Shown here: one piece after another, positions 53,607-62,124 of the stretch
Layout: the number at the start of each line of letters is the position of its first letter
Position numbering within the stretch: position 1 is the first letter of the stretch
Assembly: GCF_010723735.1 (NCBI RefSeq)
Contig: NZ_BLLB01000002.1
Coordinates: 2,046,001-2,110,000, forward strand
Source of the DNA: Mycolicibacterium hippocampi
GTDB lineage: Bacteria; Actinomycetota; Actinomycetes; Mycobacteriales; Mycobacteriaceae
DNA: 64,000 nucleotides
Direction: 5' to 3'
The notes under the pieces: generated by a model
What the model saw: only the letters and a program-made list of their open reading frames with translations
Databases searched by the model: none
Told to the model about the DNA's origin: nothing
Made by a program: the position numbers and the translations under genes

Positions 53607-54380
53607 TCAGATGTCGTAGGAGTCGCGCAGGGTTCTGTCCACCTCGCCCGTGGAGGTGAAGTTCTCGATCACCTTCACCGGCACCCCGATGTCGCCGAGG
53701 GTTCTGGCGATCTCACCGGAGGTCAGGATCAGGTCGGCCTCCTTGGCCCTGCCCTTGGCCGAAATGGTGTCGGTGGCCTCGACTTTGATGAACGGCGCCC
53801 AGCCCCAGGTCGACAGCACCTGCTCCAGCGTGTTCTTCAGAAACAGGCTGGTGCCCAAGCCATTTCCGCAGACGGTCAGGATCAGGTTCTTCGGCTGGGG
53901 GGCACTGGCTGGGCTGGCGCCGGCAGGCGGCGCCGTGGCACCCAGGGCGCCGAGCAACTCCTCCGGGGTGGCCGCGGTGTCCAGCGCAGCGCGCCTGTCG
54001 GCATCTCCCAGCAGCTTGGCCAGTTCGGCCATCGCGGTGTTGTGCGCACCGGTGTCGGTGGCGGCCAGCGCGACGACCAGCGACACCGGATCATTCGTCT
54101 TGTGCCCGAAGGCAACTGGTTGGGACAGCCGCACCCAGGACATGCCGGTGTGATGCACGGCGGCTGACGGTCGAGCGTGGGCGAACGCGAATCCCGGGGC
54201 CACCACGATATAGGGTCCGTTGGATTCGACGTTGTCGATCATCGACTGCGTGTAAGCCGCGTCGGCGATGCCGGCGCGTTCCAGCAGGCCGCCGGCCACC
54301 GTGATCGACTCCTGCCAGGTGTCGGCTGCCACGTCGAGTTCGATGCGCTGCGGGGACAGTAGCTCGAGCAAGTCGGCCAT
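53607..54380 (-). CDS. Fused PTS IIA-IIB component (ascorbate/mannitol-type)
   Basis: The 257-residue protein joins two domains. The N-terminal IIA (residues 1-150) has the phosphorylated His68 in GFAFAHARPS. After an Ala/Pro linker, the IIB domain has Cys171 in TVCGNGLGTSLF, the phosphate-accepting loop of the lactose/ascorbate IIB fold. In E. coli these are separate (UlaC and UlaB), and the order IIA-IIB is unusual for the ula system. ATG 54380 was chosen; an upstream start adds 23 basic residues. It precedes the IIC gene in an operon. Confidence 0.92.
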   Translation of the reverse strand: MADLLELLSPQRIELDVAADTWQESITVAGGLLERAGIADAAYTQSMIDNVESNGPYIVVAPGFAFAHARPSAAVHHTGMSWVRLSQPVAFGHKTNDPVSLVVALAATDTGAHNTAMAELAKLLGDADRRAALDTAATPEELLGALGATAPPAGASPASAPQPKNLILTVCGNGLGTSLFLKNTLEQVLSTWGWAPFIKVEATDTISAKGRAKEADLILTSGEIARTLGDIGVPVKVIENFTSTGEVDRTLRDSYDI

Positions 54381-54417
54381 GGCCGCACGATACCCAAATA
54401 CGCCACGATTGTTTGGT

Positions 54418-54451
54418 GTTTGCGCCCCCCTTGTCCGGCGAGCGCGCAAAC
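54418..54451. terminator. Dispersed palindromic repeat copy C, hairpin before the PTS operon
   Basis: GTTTGCGC (54418-54425) and GCGCAAAC (54444-54451) are exact complements with an 18-base loop. The loop and right arm (CCCCCTTGTCCGGCGAGCGC) match the left flank of copy B at 51928-51946. It lies just past the stop of the AhpD-like gene, upstream of the IIA-IIB gene. Confidence 0.75.
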
Positions 54452-54453
54452 TG

Positions 54454-55029
54454 TCACGTCGCCCAGGGCACCCGGCACGCGTCTCCGGAGTTGAACCCCT
54501 GCTCGGTGATCCCCAGCGCCGAGTACATCCGGGCGCGCAGGTTTTCCACGCCGACCTGATAGCTCAACTCGAGGACCCCCGCATCGCCGAACCGCGTCCG
54601 CAAGTCGGCGACCTGCTCGTCGGTGATCGAGTGCGGGTCGGTGGTCATCGCATCGGCGTAGGCGATGGCGGCGCGCTCGTCGTCGCTGAAGGCCGGGGAA
54701 GTGGCGTAATCGTCGATGTTCCTTAGCCTTTCGACGTCGAGACCGTCGAGTCGCTGCAACATCGAACCGAAGTCGACACACCACGAGCACCCGATGGCCC
54801 GCGCGGTCCAGAACACCGCCAGCTCTCGCACATTGACGGGCAGCGCTTTCGACGCGGAGCCCAGCATGGCCTCGTGTACGGCGTTGGCGAACAGCAGGCG
54901 CGGATGGTGTGCCGCCACCGCGAGCGGTTCGGGCACTTCACCCAGCTGCCGCTTGGTGATGCGGTAGATGAGTCGGGTCACCCACGACGCGCGGTTGGGT
55001 GGCAGGGGAGCGATGCGTGTTGTCGTCAT
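54454..55029 (-). CDS. Carboxymuconolactone decarboxylase/AhpD-like protein
   Basis: The 191-residue protein is an AhpD-like all-helical fold with a redox CxxC pair, Cys81 and Cys84 in AIGCSWCVDFG, followed by the usual histidine-containing helix region. These proteins are peroxidase partners or have unknown oxidoreductase roles. The start is ATG 55029. It is transcribed in the same direction as the TetR gene upstream, 40 bases beyond that gene's stop. Confidence 0.88.
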   Translation of the reverse strand: MTTTRIAPLPPNRASWVTRLIYRITKRQLGEVPEPLAVAAHHPRLLFANAVHEAMLGSASKALPVNVRELAVFWTARAIGCSWCVDFGSMLQRLDGLDVERLRNIDDYATSPAFSDDERAAIAYADAMTTDPHSITDEQVADLRTRFGDAGVLELSYQVGVENLRARMYSALGITEQGFNSGDACRVPWAT

Positions 55030-55069
55030 ACAGGTCAGACGAGGCAGCCCGGGAAAGTGTGACAGACAT

Positions 55070-55693
55070 TCAGGAGGAATCCTGTTCAGAGTTGAATTGC
55101 TGCGTGGCGCCCAGCATTCCGAAGAACTGTCCTGCGAGCCAGTCGACCAGGGTGTCGCGGCTCACAGTGGGCTGGTGCAGCCATTGCACCGTCGCCTCTT
55201 CGATCACCGGCATCCAGCACCACAGCGTGAGTTCGGTGAGCGCGTCGACGTCGGTCAGTCCGGCGCGCGCCTTGATGTGGCTGACGACCGCGGTGCGCAC
55301 TTCGCCGAGCAGGTCACCGGCCTCCGGGGAGATGGCCGAGCCGTTTCGCAGCAGCGCCGTCACGGCAGACTTGTGCTGCACCGCGAAATCGATGAACTCG
55401 CCGACGTTCTGCCGCGCCTGCTCTTCGGCGGTGCCGTCCGGCAGCGCGGTCAACCGCGCGACCAGGCCGTCGATGGCTACCCGGGAGGCGGCCGCGAACA
55501 GCTGCGCGGGGTTGTCGAAGTATCGGTAGAACAGTGCGCGGGAGACGTCGGCGGCCTCGGTGATGTCGTCGACCGAGACCCGTTCGTATGGACGGGTGCT
55601 GTAGAGCTCGACCGCCGCATCGATGAGCTGCTGGCGACGTTGCTCCGGTTGCAGGCGCCGTGGGCTCCGCGGACGTCGTGTCACGTCGTTCAC
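55070..55693 (-). CDS. TetR-family regulator of the adjacent MmpL transporter
   Basis: The 207-residue protein has the TetR helix-turn-helix: RRQQLIDAAVELYSTRPYERVSVDDITEAADVSRALFYRYFDNPAQLF, residues 19-65. The C-terminal domain resembles TetR_C regions of mycobacterial lipid and efflux regulators. It is divergent from the MmpL gene with nested palindromes between them, so it most likely represses that gene and itself. The start is GTG at 55693. Confidence 0.92.
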   Translation of the reverse strand: MNDVTRRPRSPRRLQPEQRRQQLIDAAVELYSTRPYERVSVDDITEAADVSRALFYRYFDNPAQLFAAASRVAIDGLVARLTALPDGTAEEQARQNVGEFIDFAVQHKSAVTALLRNGSAISPEAGDLLGEVRTAVVSHIKARAGLTDVDALTELTLWCWMPVIEEATVQWLHQPTVSRDTLVDWLAGQFFGMLGATQQFNSEQDSS

Positions 55694-55747
55694 CGTAATC
55701 CCGATGTTGTCGTGTCCCTTCCGGGCGCCCAGCTTGTGTGATACAGA

Positions 55748-55769
55748 TTGTCATCGTAGACAAACTGTC
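55748..55769 (+). promoter_or_regulatory. Nested palindromes between TetR and MmpL genes
   Basis: TTGTC-ATCGTA-GACAA (55748-55763) and GACA-AAC-TGTC (55759-55769) are both perfect and overlap. They sit 18-40 bases before the mmpL GTG. The likely TetR operator lies here; two dimers may bind side by side. Confidence 0.65.
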
Positions 55770-55787
55770 AACAACGAAGAGGCTGCA

Positions 55788-58577
55788 GTGCTCAGACCGG
55801 TCGGTCGTCTCGTCACGCGCCACCCCCTCCTACTGATCGCGGCGTGGCTGCTGGCGGCAGCCCTCGGCAACATCGCGGTACCGCAGCTCGAGGCCGTGGT
55901 ACACGATCAGTCCCGCAGTTTCTTCCCGGTCGACGCCCCGGCGAGCGAGGCCGCTACGCGGATGGGTGAGACGTTCGGCGACTCCGACACCAACAACATC
56001 GCCTACCTGGTACTCGACGGCGACCGGCGACTCGGAGCCGCCGACTCCGACTACTACGGCGCGCTGCTGAACGCGTTGCGCTCCGACACCGCCCATGTCC
56101 GCTCGGTGCTGGATCTGTGGTCCGAACCGTTGGCCGCACCGGTGGTCCAGAGCGAGGACGGCCGTGCGGTGTCGGTGATGGTGCGGCTGGCCGGTCAGCT
56201 CGGCAGCGCCGAGGCGACCGATTCGGTGGCCGCAGTGCGTGATGCCGTCGCCCGGACGCCGGCGCCGCCGGGGCTGCGCACGTACGTCACCGGCCCCGGC
56301 GCCACCCTGGTCGACGAGTTCCGGTCCATCGACCGGCAGATGGTCCTGATCACCGGCATCACCGTCGCCCTGATCGCGGTGTTGCTGTTGCTGGTGTACC
56401 GCTCGGTGTGGGCTGCGGCGATCCCGTTGGCCGCCGTCGGCCTGTCCCTTGCCGTCGCCCGCCCGGTGGTCGCGGCGCTCGGCGGCGCCGGGGTCGTGGA
56501 GATCTCGCTGTTCTCGGTGGCACTGATGTCGGCGATGGTGCTCGGAGCGGGGACCGACTACGGCATCTTCCTGCTGGCTCGCTTCCATGAGCACCGGCGC
56601 GCCGGCCGCGCGCACGATGACGCTCTGGTCCGCGCCTACCGCAGCGTCGCACCGGTGATCCTGGCGTCGGCGCTGACCATCGCCGCGGCACTGGCGTGTC
56701 TGGTGTTCACCGATGTGGGGCTGCTCCGCAGCGCGGGAATCCCTTGCGCAATCGGGATTCTCGTCACCATGGGCGCGTCGCTGACGTTGATGCCGGCGCT
56801 GGTCGCCGTCGGTGGACGCCGGGGGTTGCTGGAACCGCGGCGGTCGGTGACGCGGCGACGGTGGCGTCGGGTCGGCACCGCGGTCGCGCGGTGGCCCGGC
56901 CCGGTGTTGGCGGTTGCCGCCACTGCGCTGCTGGTGTGTCTGCTACCCCTGCTGGGAATGCGGTTGAGCTTCAGCGAGATCGACGTGCAGCCTGCCGGCA
57001 CCGAGTCCAACCTCGGCTACCAGGCGATGGACCGGCACTTCCCCCCGAACACCCTGCTACCGGAGATCGTCGTCGTCGAAGCCGATCACGACCTGCGCAA
57101 CCCGTCCGGCCTGATCGCGATCGAGAAGGTGTCGCGGCAACTCATGGAGATCCGCGGAGTGCGGTCGGTGCAGTCGGCCAGCCGCCCGGCGGGGCGGTTG
57201 CCCGTCGAGGCCAGCATCACCTACCAGGCCGGACTGATCGGCGAGCGATTCGACAAGACAGTGGATTCTCTTTCCCTGCAGCTGGATTCGGTCGATACCA
57301 GTCAGCAGACGCTGACCAGGTTGACCACCGCGATCGATCAGCTGGAACAGGGGATGTCCGGCGGTGTGGCCGGGATGGACAGGGTCGGCGACGGCGCGGC
57401 CGACCTGCGCTCCGGTATGCAGACGCTGCAGGGCAACGCCGTCACGGTGGCGGCATACCTGGATCCGCTGCGTGAATTCGTCGGCCGCACACCGGATTGC
57501 CCGATGAATCCGATCTGCGCCCCCGTGCAGAACATCCTCGATCCCGTCGACGGGATGTTGCGCGGCGCCGGCCAGGCGGACGGCGCCACCGCCAAGTTCA
57601 CCGAAGGAACCGGCCAGGCCTCGGCCGGGCTGGCCGATGCGGCCGACGGCTTGGCTGCCATGCGGTCCACGGTGGCCGAACTACGCCAACTCGTCGGCAC
57701 CCTGACCGCCACGGTGGACACCATGGCGCCGCAGATGCGCGAGCTGACCACCTATCTGACCGCGCTGAGCACCGACTTCGCGGGCACCGGCCAAGGCGGG
57801 TTCTACCTGCCGCAGCGCACTCTCGAGGATCCGCGTTTTCAGACGATCCTGCCGTTGCTGTTCTCCGCCGACGGTCATGCCACCCGCATGCTGGTCTACG
57901 CCACGGGTGACGTGTGGGGCGCCGAGGGCGCCGACCGGGCCGCCGAGATCGAACAGGCGGTACACGACGCCGACAAGGACGGCGCGCTCGCCGGCGCCAC
58001 CGTCCTCGTCAGCGGTGTCGGATCGGCGACGGACGACTTGCGAGGTTTCATCGCAAGCGATTTCACCTTCCTGGTCGTGGTGGCGCTGGCGCTGGTGCTG
58101 CTGATCGTTGCAGTGATGCTACGCAGCCCGGTGGCCGGCCTCGTGGTGGTGGCCACCGTGGTGGTGTCGTTCGGGTCCGCTCTGGGTGTGAGCGTGCTGA
58201 TCTGGCAGCACCTGCTGGGCCAGCACCTGCACTGGGCGGTACCTGCGATGGCGTTCATCGCGCTGGTCGCGGTCGGAGCGGACTACAACCTGCTGCTGGC
58301 GGCCCGGCTGAGAGAAGAGGCCGTCGCCGGGATGCGTACCGGGCTGATCCGCGCCTTCGGCGGGACCGGGGGAGTGGTGACGACAGCCGGGGTGGTGTTC
58401 GGGCTCACCATGTTCGCCATGGTGAGCAGCGATGTGCGCACCATCGCCCAGGTGGGGTCGACGATCGGTGTCGGGCTGGTCATCGACACGCTGATCGTGC
58501 GGACGTTTGTGGTGCCGACGATCGCCGCGCTGCTCGGCCGCTGGTTCTGGTGGCCGGCCCGGCCGATGTGGCGCTGA
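55788..58577 (+). CDS. MmpL/RND-family transporter
   Basis: The 929-residue protein has the MmpL arrangement of twelve spans in two halves. An N-terminal span (PLLLIAAWLLAAALGNIA), a porter loop, and a GADYG-like motif in the first half (LGAGTDYGIFLLARFHEHR) are mirrored in the second half by VAVGADYNLLLAARLREE; the Asp-Tyr pairs are the proton relay of the family. No MmpS gene is adjacent. The long second periplasmic loop (ATDDLRGF-containing) has two cysteines. The GTG at 55788 follows a GAAGAGG site. Substrate is unknown; lipids or drugs are likely. Confidence 0.94.
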   Translation: MLRPVGRLVTRHPLLLIAAWLLAAALGNIAVPQLEAVVHDQSRSFFPVDAPASEAATRMGETFGDSDTNNIAYLVLDGDRRLGAADSDYYGALLNALRSDTAHVRSVLDLWSEPLAAPVVQSEDGRAVSVMVRLAGQLGSAEATDSVAAVRDAVARTPAPPGLRTYVTGPGATLVDEFRSIDRQMVLITGITVALIAVLLLLVYRSVWAAAIPLAAVGLSLAVARPVVAALGGAGVVEISLFSVALMSAMVLGAGTDYGIFLLARFHEHRRAGRAHDDALVRAYRSVAPVILASALTIAAALACLVFTDVGLLRSAGIPCAIGILVTMGASLTLMPALVAVGGRRGLLEPRRSVTRRRWRRVGTAVARWPGPVLAVAATALLVCLLPLLGMRLSFSEIDVQPAGTESNLGYQAMDRHFPPNTLLPEIVVVEADHDLRNPSGLIAIEKVSRQLMEIRGVRSVQSASRPAGRLPVEASITYQAGLIGERFDKTVDSLSLQLDSVDTSQQTLTRLTTAIDQLEQGMSGGVAGMDRVGDGAADLRSGMQTLQGNAVTVAAYLDPLREFVGRTPDCPMNPICAPVQNILDPVDGMLRGAGQADGATAKFTEGTGQASAGLADAADGLAAMRSTVAELRQLVGTLTATVDTMAPQMRELTTYLTALSTDFAGTGQGGFYLPQRTLEDPRFQTILPLLFSADGHATRMLVYATGDVWGAEGADRAAEIEQAVHDADKDGALAGATVLVSGVGSATDDLRGFIASDFTFLVVVALALVLLIVAVMLRSPVAGLVVVATVVVSFGSALGVSVLIWQHLLGQHLHWAVPAMAFIALVAVGADYNLLLAARLREEAVAGMRTGLIRAFGGTGGVVTTAGVVFGLTMFAMVSSDVRTIAQVGSTIGVGLVIDTLIVRTFVVPTIAALLGRWFWWPARPMWR

Positions 58578-58588
58578 GAACCGCTCGG

Positions 58589-59101
58589 TCAGTCGCGGGT
58601 GCGGCGATAGTGCCGCCGGGCCTTCATCCGATTGCCGCAGATCGCCATCGAGCACCACCGTGCGGTGTTCGGCTTGCTGCGGTCGATGAGGAACAGCTGA
58701 CACTCGGTGTTGGCGCACGGTCGCAGCCGGCCCGGGCTGCTGATGCGCAGCCCGTCCCACGCGACGACGGCACGGAGTGCGCCGCGGGCGCCGTCACCGG
58801 CGTCCAGCCGCCAGTCCACTCCGGCCTCACCCGCGGTCGGGACCAGGCGGGCGTCGTCGAGAAACGGCTGCAGGGTCGCCGCCGACCGGTCGCCCCGGAT
58901 GACTGCCTGCAGTGTTGTACGGGCCTCGGTGAGCGCCGCCCACTCCGACGGGGTGGGTGCGACGTCGTGTGCGCTCATCCACGGGGATGCGGCGGCGAGG
59001 TCACCGAGGGCGTCCGTCGGGACACCGTCGATCACCGGCGTGGTGTTGAGCAGGTCGAGTAGGAACGCCTCGTCATCGCCGGTCGTCGCGTACAGATCCA
59101 T
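58589..59101 (-). CDS. CGNR zinc-finger (ABATE) regulator
   Basis: The 170-residue protein has an N-terminal ABATE domain (LLDLLNTTPVIDGV, then TEARTTLQAVIRG) and a C-terminal CGNR zinc finger: CANTEC, then RWCSMAICGNRMKARRHYRR, with four cysteines. CGNR proteins are putative transcription regulators in actinobacteria. ATG 59101 is preceded by GGAGGTT. It is divergent from an alpha/beta hydrolase gene with 86 bases between the starts and probably regulates it. Confidence 0.92.
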   Translation of the reverse strand: MDLYATTGDDEAFLLDLLNTTPVIDGVPTDALGDLAAASPWMSAHDVAPTPSEWAALTEARTTLQAVIRGDRSAATLQPFLDDARLVPTAGEAGVDWRLDAGDGARGALRAVVAWDGLRISSPGRLRPCANTECQLFLIDRSKPNTARWCSMAICGNRMKARRHYRRTRD

Positions 59102-59121
59102 AACTAACCTCCAAAAAGCTA

Positions 59122-59150
59122 TTGACAGGTTACACCGACGGGCGTTCAAT
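59122..59150 (+). promoter_or_regulatory. Promoter of the alpha/beta hydrolase gene
   Basis: TTGACA (59122-59127) and TTCAAT (59145-59150) are 17 bases apart, a near-consensus vegetative promoter. GGTTA (59128-59132, partly overlapping) and TAACC (59157-59161) form a wide inverted repeat that could bind the divergent CGNR regulator. Confidence 0.55.
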
Positions 59151-59187
59151 GGTATCTAACCGTGAAAAGACGATTTAGGAGTTAGTC

Positions 59188-60051
59188 ATGTCAATTGTGC
59201 ACCACCGCTACCAGACCGTCGCCGGGCGCCAGATCTTCTACCGCGAGGCCGGCGAGCCGGACGCGCCGGTGCTCGTCCTGTTGCACGGATATCCGACCAG
59301 CTCGTTCATGTTCCGCAACCTGATCCCGCAGCTGTCCGACCGCTACCGGGTGATCGCGCCCGACTTCCTCGGCTTCGGGCTGTCGGACGCCCCGTCCGTC
59401 GAGGACTTCGACTACACCTTCGACGCGCTGGCCGACATCACCGCCGTGCTGCTGTCGCAGCTGGGAGTGTCGCGGTACGCGATCTACGTTCAGGACTACG
59501 GGGCCCCGGTGGGGTGGCGGCTGGCGCTGCGTGATCCCGAAGCCATCACCGCGGTGATCACCCAGAACGGCAACGGGTACGACGCCGGCTTCGTGGACGG
59601 CTTCTGGGCGCCGGTGTGGGCCTACCACCGCGAGCAGACCCCACAGACCGAGGAGGCGATGCGCGGGGCGCTCAGCCTGGAGGCCATCCGGTGGCAGTAC
59701 CTGACGGGAGTGCCGGATGAGAGCCTGGTCAGCCCGGACACCTGGCACCACGACTTCGCGCTGGTCTCGCGGCCGGGCAACGACGCGGTCCAGCTCAAGC
59801 TGTTCCTCGACTACGCCACCAACCCGAAGCTCTATCCCGCGCTGCACGACTACCTGCGCACCAGCGGGGTCCCGGTGTTGGCGGTCTGGGGCGAGAACGA
59901 CGAGATCTTCGGGCCCGACGGTGCCCGCGCGTTCGCCGAGGACGCCGTCGACCCGGAGATCCACCTGCTCGACGGTGGCCACTTCCTGTTGGAGAGTGCG
60001 GGCACCGAGGTGGCCGCGTTGATCCGCGATTTTCTGAGCCGGCGGCTGTGA
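59188..60051 (+). CDS. Alpha/beta hydrolase (epoxide hydrolase/dehalogenase-like)
   Basis: The 287-residue protein has LLHGYPTSSFMFRNLIPQL with the HGxP oxyanion loop, then VQDYGAPVGWRLALRD, where the nucleophile is aspartate (D in QDYGAP), as in epoxide hydrolases and haloalkane dehalogenases, not serine. The acid/His pair is in AVWGENDEIFGPDG and GGHFLLES. The natural substrate is unknown. It is divergent from a CGNR regulator. A ribosome site TAGGAG precedes ATG 59188. Confidence 0.9.
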   Translation: MSIVHHRYQTVAGRQIFYREAGEPDAPVLVLLHGYPTSSFMFRNLIPQLSDRYRVIAPDFLGFGLSDAPSVEDFDYTFDALADITAVLLSQLGVSRYAIYVQDYGAPVGWRLALRDPEAITAVITQNGNGYDAGFVDGFWAPVWAYHREQTPQTEEAMRGALSLEAIRWQYLTGVPDESLVSPDTWHHDFALVSRPGNDAVQLKLFLDYATNPKLYPALHDYLRTSGVPVLAVWGENDEIFGPDGARAFAEDAVDPEIHLLDGGHFLLESAGTEVAALIRDFLSRRL

Positions 60052-60134
60052 CTTCGGCGTGAAGATCATCGCTGGGCGACGACGAACACGCCGAACTCGC
60101 GGGGGATCGGCTTCTCGGCGGGTACAAGTGACGG

Positions 60135-61310
60135 GTGGACGACAACACATCGGTGGTTCAAGCCCGCGGGCCGGTCTACAGTGCCCATCTCCGACGGAGC
60201 GCGACGGTGGCGGTGCAGTTCGTCGCCGTGGCGGCTGCTCTGTGGGTGCTCTCCTGGGTGATCGGCCAGACGTGGGTGATCGTGCTGCCGGTGCTGCTGG
60301 CGGTGATCGCCTGCACGGTGCTGTGGCCGCCGGTCCGGTGGCTGCGGACAAAGGGCCTGCCTCCGGCGGTGGCAGTGCTGACGACGCTGTCGCTGGCCGT
60401 GGTGTTGATCGCCGGTGTGGTGGCGGCGGTGACGCCGGCAATCGTCGATCAGTCCGGCGAGTTGGCCGAGCAGGCCACCGCCGGCGTCGTGCAGGTGCGG
60501 GATTGGCTTGACGGTCCGCCGCTGAACATCAGTGAAGCGCAACTGAATTCGGCGGTTGACGCCATCAACGACACCGTGAACTCGAGCAGCGCGCAGATCG
60601 CGACGGGCCTTTTCACCGGGGTGGGCGCCGCGACGTCGGCGCTGGTCACCCTGTTCACGGCCATTGTGGTGACGTTCTTCCTGCTCAAGGACGGCCCGCG
60701 GTTCCTTCCCTGGCTGCGCCGCACCGTGGGCAGGCCCGCCGCGCCTCACGTCGCGGCGATTCTCGAGCGCGTCTGGACAACCATCGGGGGTTTCATCCGG
60801 ACACAGGCCCTGGTCAGCCTGGTGGATGCGGTGCTGATCGGCATCGGCCTGGTGATTCTCGGGGTGCCGTTGGCCTACGCCCTGGCGATCATCACGTTCA
60901 TCGGCGGCTTCGTGCCGATCGTCGGCGCGTTCGTCGCCGGTGGTCTCGCCGTGCTGGTCGCGTTGGTGTCCAACGGCCCGGTCGACGCACTGATCGTGCT
61001 GGGCATCATCGTGGCCGTGCAGCAGTTCGAGGGCAACGTCCTGCAGCCGTGGTTGCAGTCGAAGTCGATGAACATGCACGCGGTGATCGTCTTGCTGTCG
61101 GTGACCTTGGGCGCCACGGTGTTCGGCATCATCGGCGCGTTCCTGGCCGTGCCGGTGGCCGCTGCGTTGGCGGTGGTGTTGCGGTACTACGACGAGCAGG
61201 TGAGCCTGCAGGCCGCCGACCCAGACCCCGCCGACCCAGACCCCGCCGACCCAGACCCCGCCGACCCAGACCCCGCCGGAACTGTATTCCAGGAGGAAAA
61301 AGTCGAGTGA
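60135..61310 (+). CDS. AI-2E/PerM-family transporter with repeat tail
   Basis: The 391-residue permease has about eight spans with the family motif GGFIRTQALVSLVDAVLIGIGLVILGVPLAYALAIITFIGGFVPIVGAFVAG and VAVQQFEGNVLQPWLQSKSMNMHAVIVLLSVTLG. The family includes quorum-signal exporters and Na+/H+ antiporters; the substrate here is unknown. The C-terminus is odd: four DPDPA units from a 15-base repeat, then GTVFQEEKVE, where GTVFQ comes from the arm of a palindromic terminator. The start is GTG at 60135. Confidence 0.88.
   Translation: MDDNTSVVQARGPVYSAHLRRSATVAVQFVAVAAALWVLSWVIGQTWVIVLPVLLAVIACTVLWPPVRWLRTKGLPPAVAVLTTLSLAVVLIAGVVAAVTPAIVDQSGELAEQATAGVVQVRDWLDGPPLNISEAQLNSAVDAINDTVNSSSAQIATGLFTGVGAATSALVTLFTAIVVTFFLLKDGPRFLPWLRRTVGRPAAPHVAAILERVWTTIGGFIRTQALVSLVDAVLIGIGLVILGVPLAYALAIITFIGGFVPIVGAFVAGGLAVLVALVSNGPVDALIVLGIIVAVQQFEGNVLQPWLQSKSMNMHAVIVLLSVTLGATVFGIIGAFLAVPVAAALAVVLRYYDEQVSLQAADPDPADPDPADPDPADPDPAGTVFQEEKVE
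61218..61277 (+). repeat. 15-base tandem repeat, four copies, in the AI-2E gene
   Basis: GACCCAGACCCCGCC occurs four times without change (61218-61277), encoding acidic DPDPA units. Perfect identity suggests recent expansion and a length-variable locus. Confidence 0.95.
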
Positions 61311-61336
61311 CGCCCTGCTGGAATACCGTTCCGGCG
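61274..61336. terminator. 22-base palindromic element, copy 2
   Basis: The left arm (from 61274, CGCCGGAACTGTATTCCAGG) and the right arm 61315-61336 (CTGCTGGAATACCGTTCCGG plus CG) pair with two mismatches. The right arm is an exact complement of the left arm of copy 1. The left arm lies in the last codons of the AI-2E gene; the element ends 16 bases before the sdhB stop, so it serves convergent genes. Confidence 0.8.
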
Positions 61337-61352
61337 AGAAGTGGGCGGGAAG

Positions 61353-62123
61353 CTAGCGTGCGAACATCAGCGCGCGCTTGACCTCCTGGATCGCTTTGGT
61401 CACCTGGATGCCACGCGGGCACGACTCCGTGCAGTTGAACGTGGTCCGGCAGCGCCACACGCCGTCTACGTCGTTGAGGATGTCCAGCCGCTCGGCGGCC
61501 CCCTCGTCGCGCGAATCGAAGATGAAGCGGTGGGCGTTGACGATCGCCGCCGGCCCGAAGTAGGACCCCTCGCTCCAGTAGACCGGGCAGCTGGTGGTGC
61601 AGCACGCGCACAGGATGCACTTGGTGGTGTCGTCGTAGCGGGCCCGGTCGGTCTGGCTCTGGATCCGCTCCCGCGTCGGCTGGTTGCCGCTGGTGATCAG
61701 GTACGGCTTGATCGCGCGGAAGGCGTCGAAGAACGGCTCCATGTCGACGATCAAATCCTTTTCCACGGGCAGCCCGCGAATCGGCTCGATCGTGATCGTC
61801 AGCTGCTTGGAAGCCTTCTTGGGCAGCATGTCGCGCATCAGCACCTTGCACGCCAGGCGGTTGACGCCGTTGATGCGCATCGCATCCGATCCGCACACCC
61901 CGTGTGCACAGGACCGCCGGAATGTCAGGGTGCCGTCGAGGTACCACTTCACGTAGTGCAGCAGGTTGAGCAGCCGGTCCGACGGCAGGCACGGCACCCG
62001 GAAGCTCTGCCAACCGGCGGCGTCGGGGTCCTCCGGGTTGAACCGCGCGATCTTCAGCGTCACCATCACCGCGCCGTCCGGAACCGGCGGGGTCTCCTGC
62101 TTGTCGATCGTGGGTGCACTCAT
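61353..62123 (-). CDS. sdhB: Succinate dehydrogenase iron-sulfur subunit
   Basis: The 256-residue subunit has three clusters: [2Fe-2S] with CAHGVCGSDAMRINGVNRLAC, [4Fe-4S] with CILCACCTTSCPVYW, and a third set in CRTTFNCTESCPRGI. It passes electrons from FAD in SdhA to the membrane quinone site. ATG 62123 overlaps nothing; the sdhA stop is one base upstream. It is the last gene of an sdhC-D-A-B operon as in M. tuberculosis Rv3316-Rv3319. Confidence 0.97.
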   Translation of the reverse strand: MSAPTIDKQETPPVPDGAVMVTLKIARFNPEDPDAAGWQSFRVPCLPSDRLLNLLHYVKWYLDGTLTFRRSCAHGVCGSDAMRINGVNRLACKVLMRDMLPKKASKQLTITIEPIRGLPVEKDLIVDMEPFFDAFRAIKPYLITSGNQPTRERIQSQTDRARYDDTTKCILCACCTTSCPVYWSEGSYFGPAAIVNAHRFIFDSRDEGAAERLDILNDVDGVWRCRTTFNCTESCPRGIQVTKAIQEVKRALMFAR

Positions 62124-62124
62124 C

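Noticed and set aside
61218..61277. Regular repeats considered as a CRISPR-like array
   Set aside because: The units are contiguous without spacers and lie in frame at the end of a membrane protein gene.
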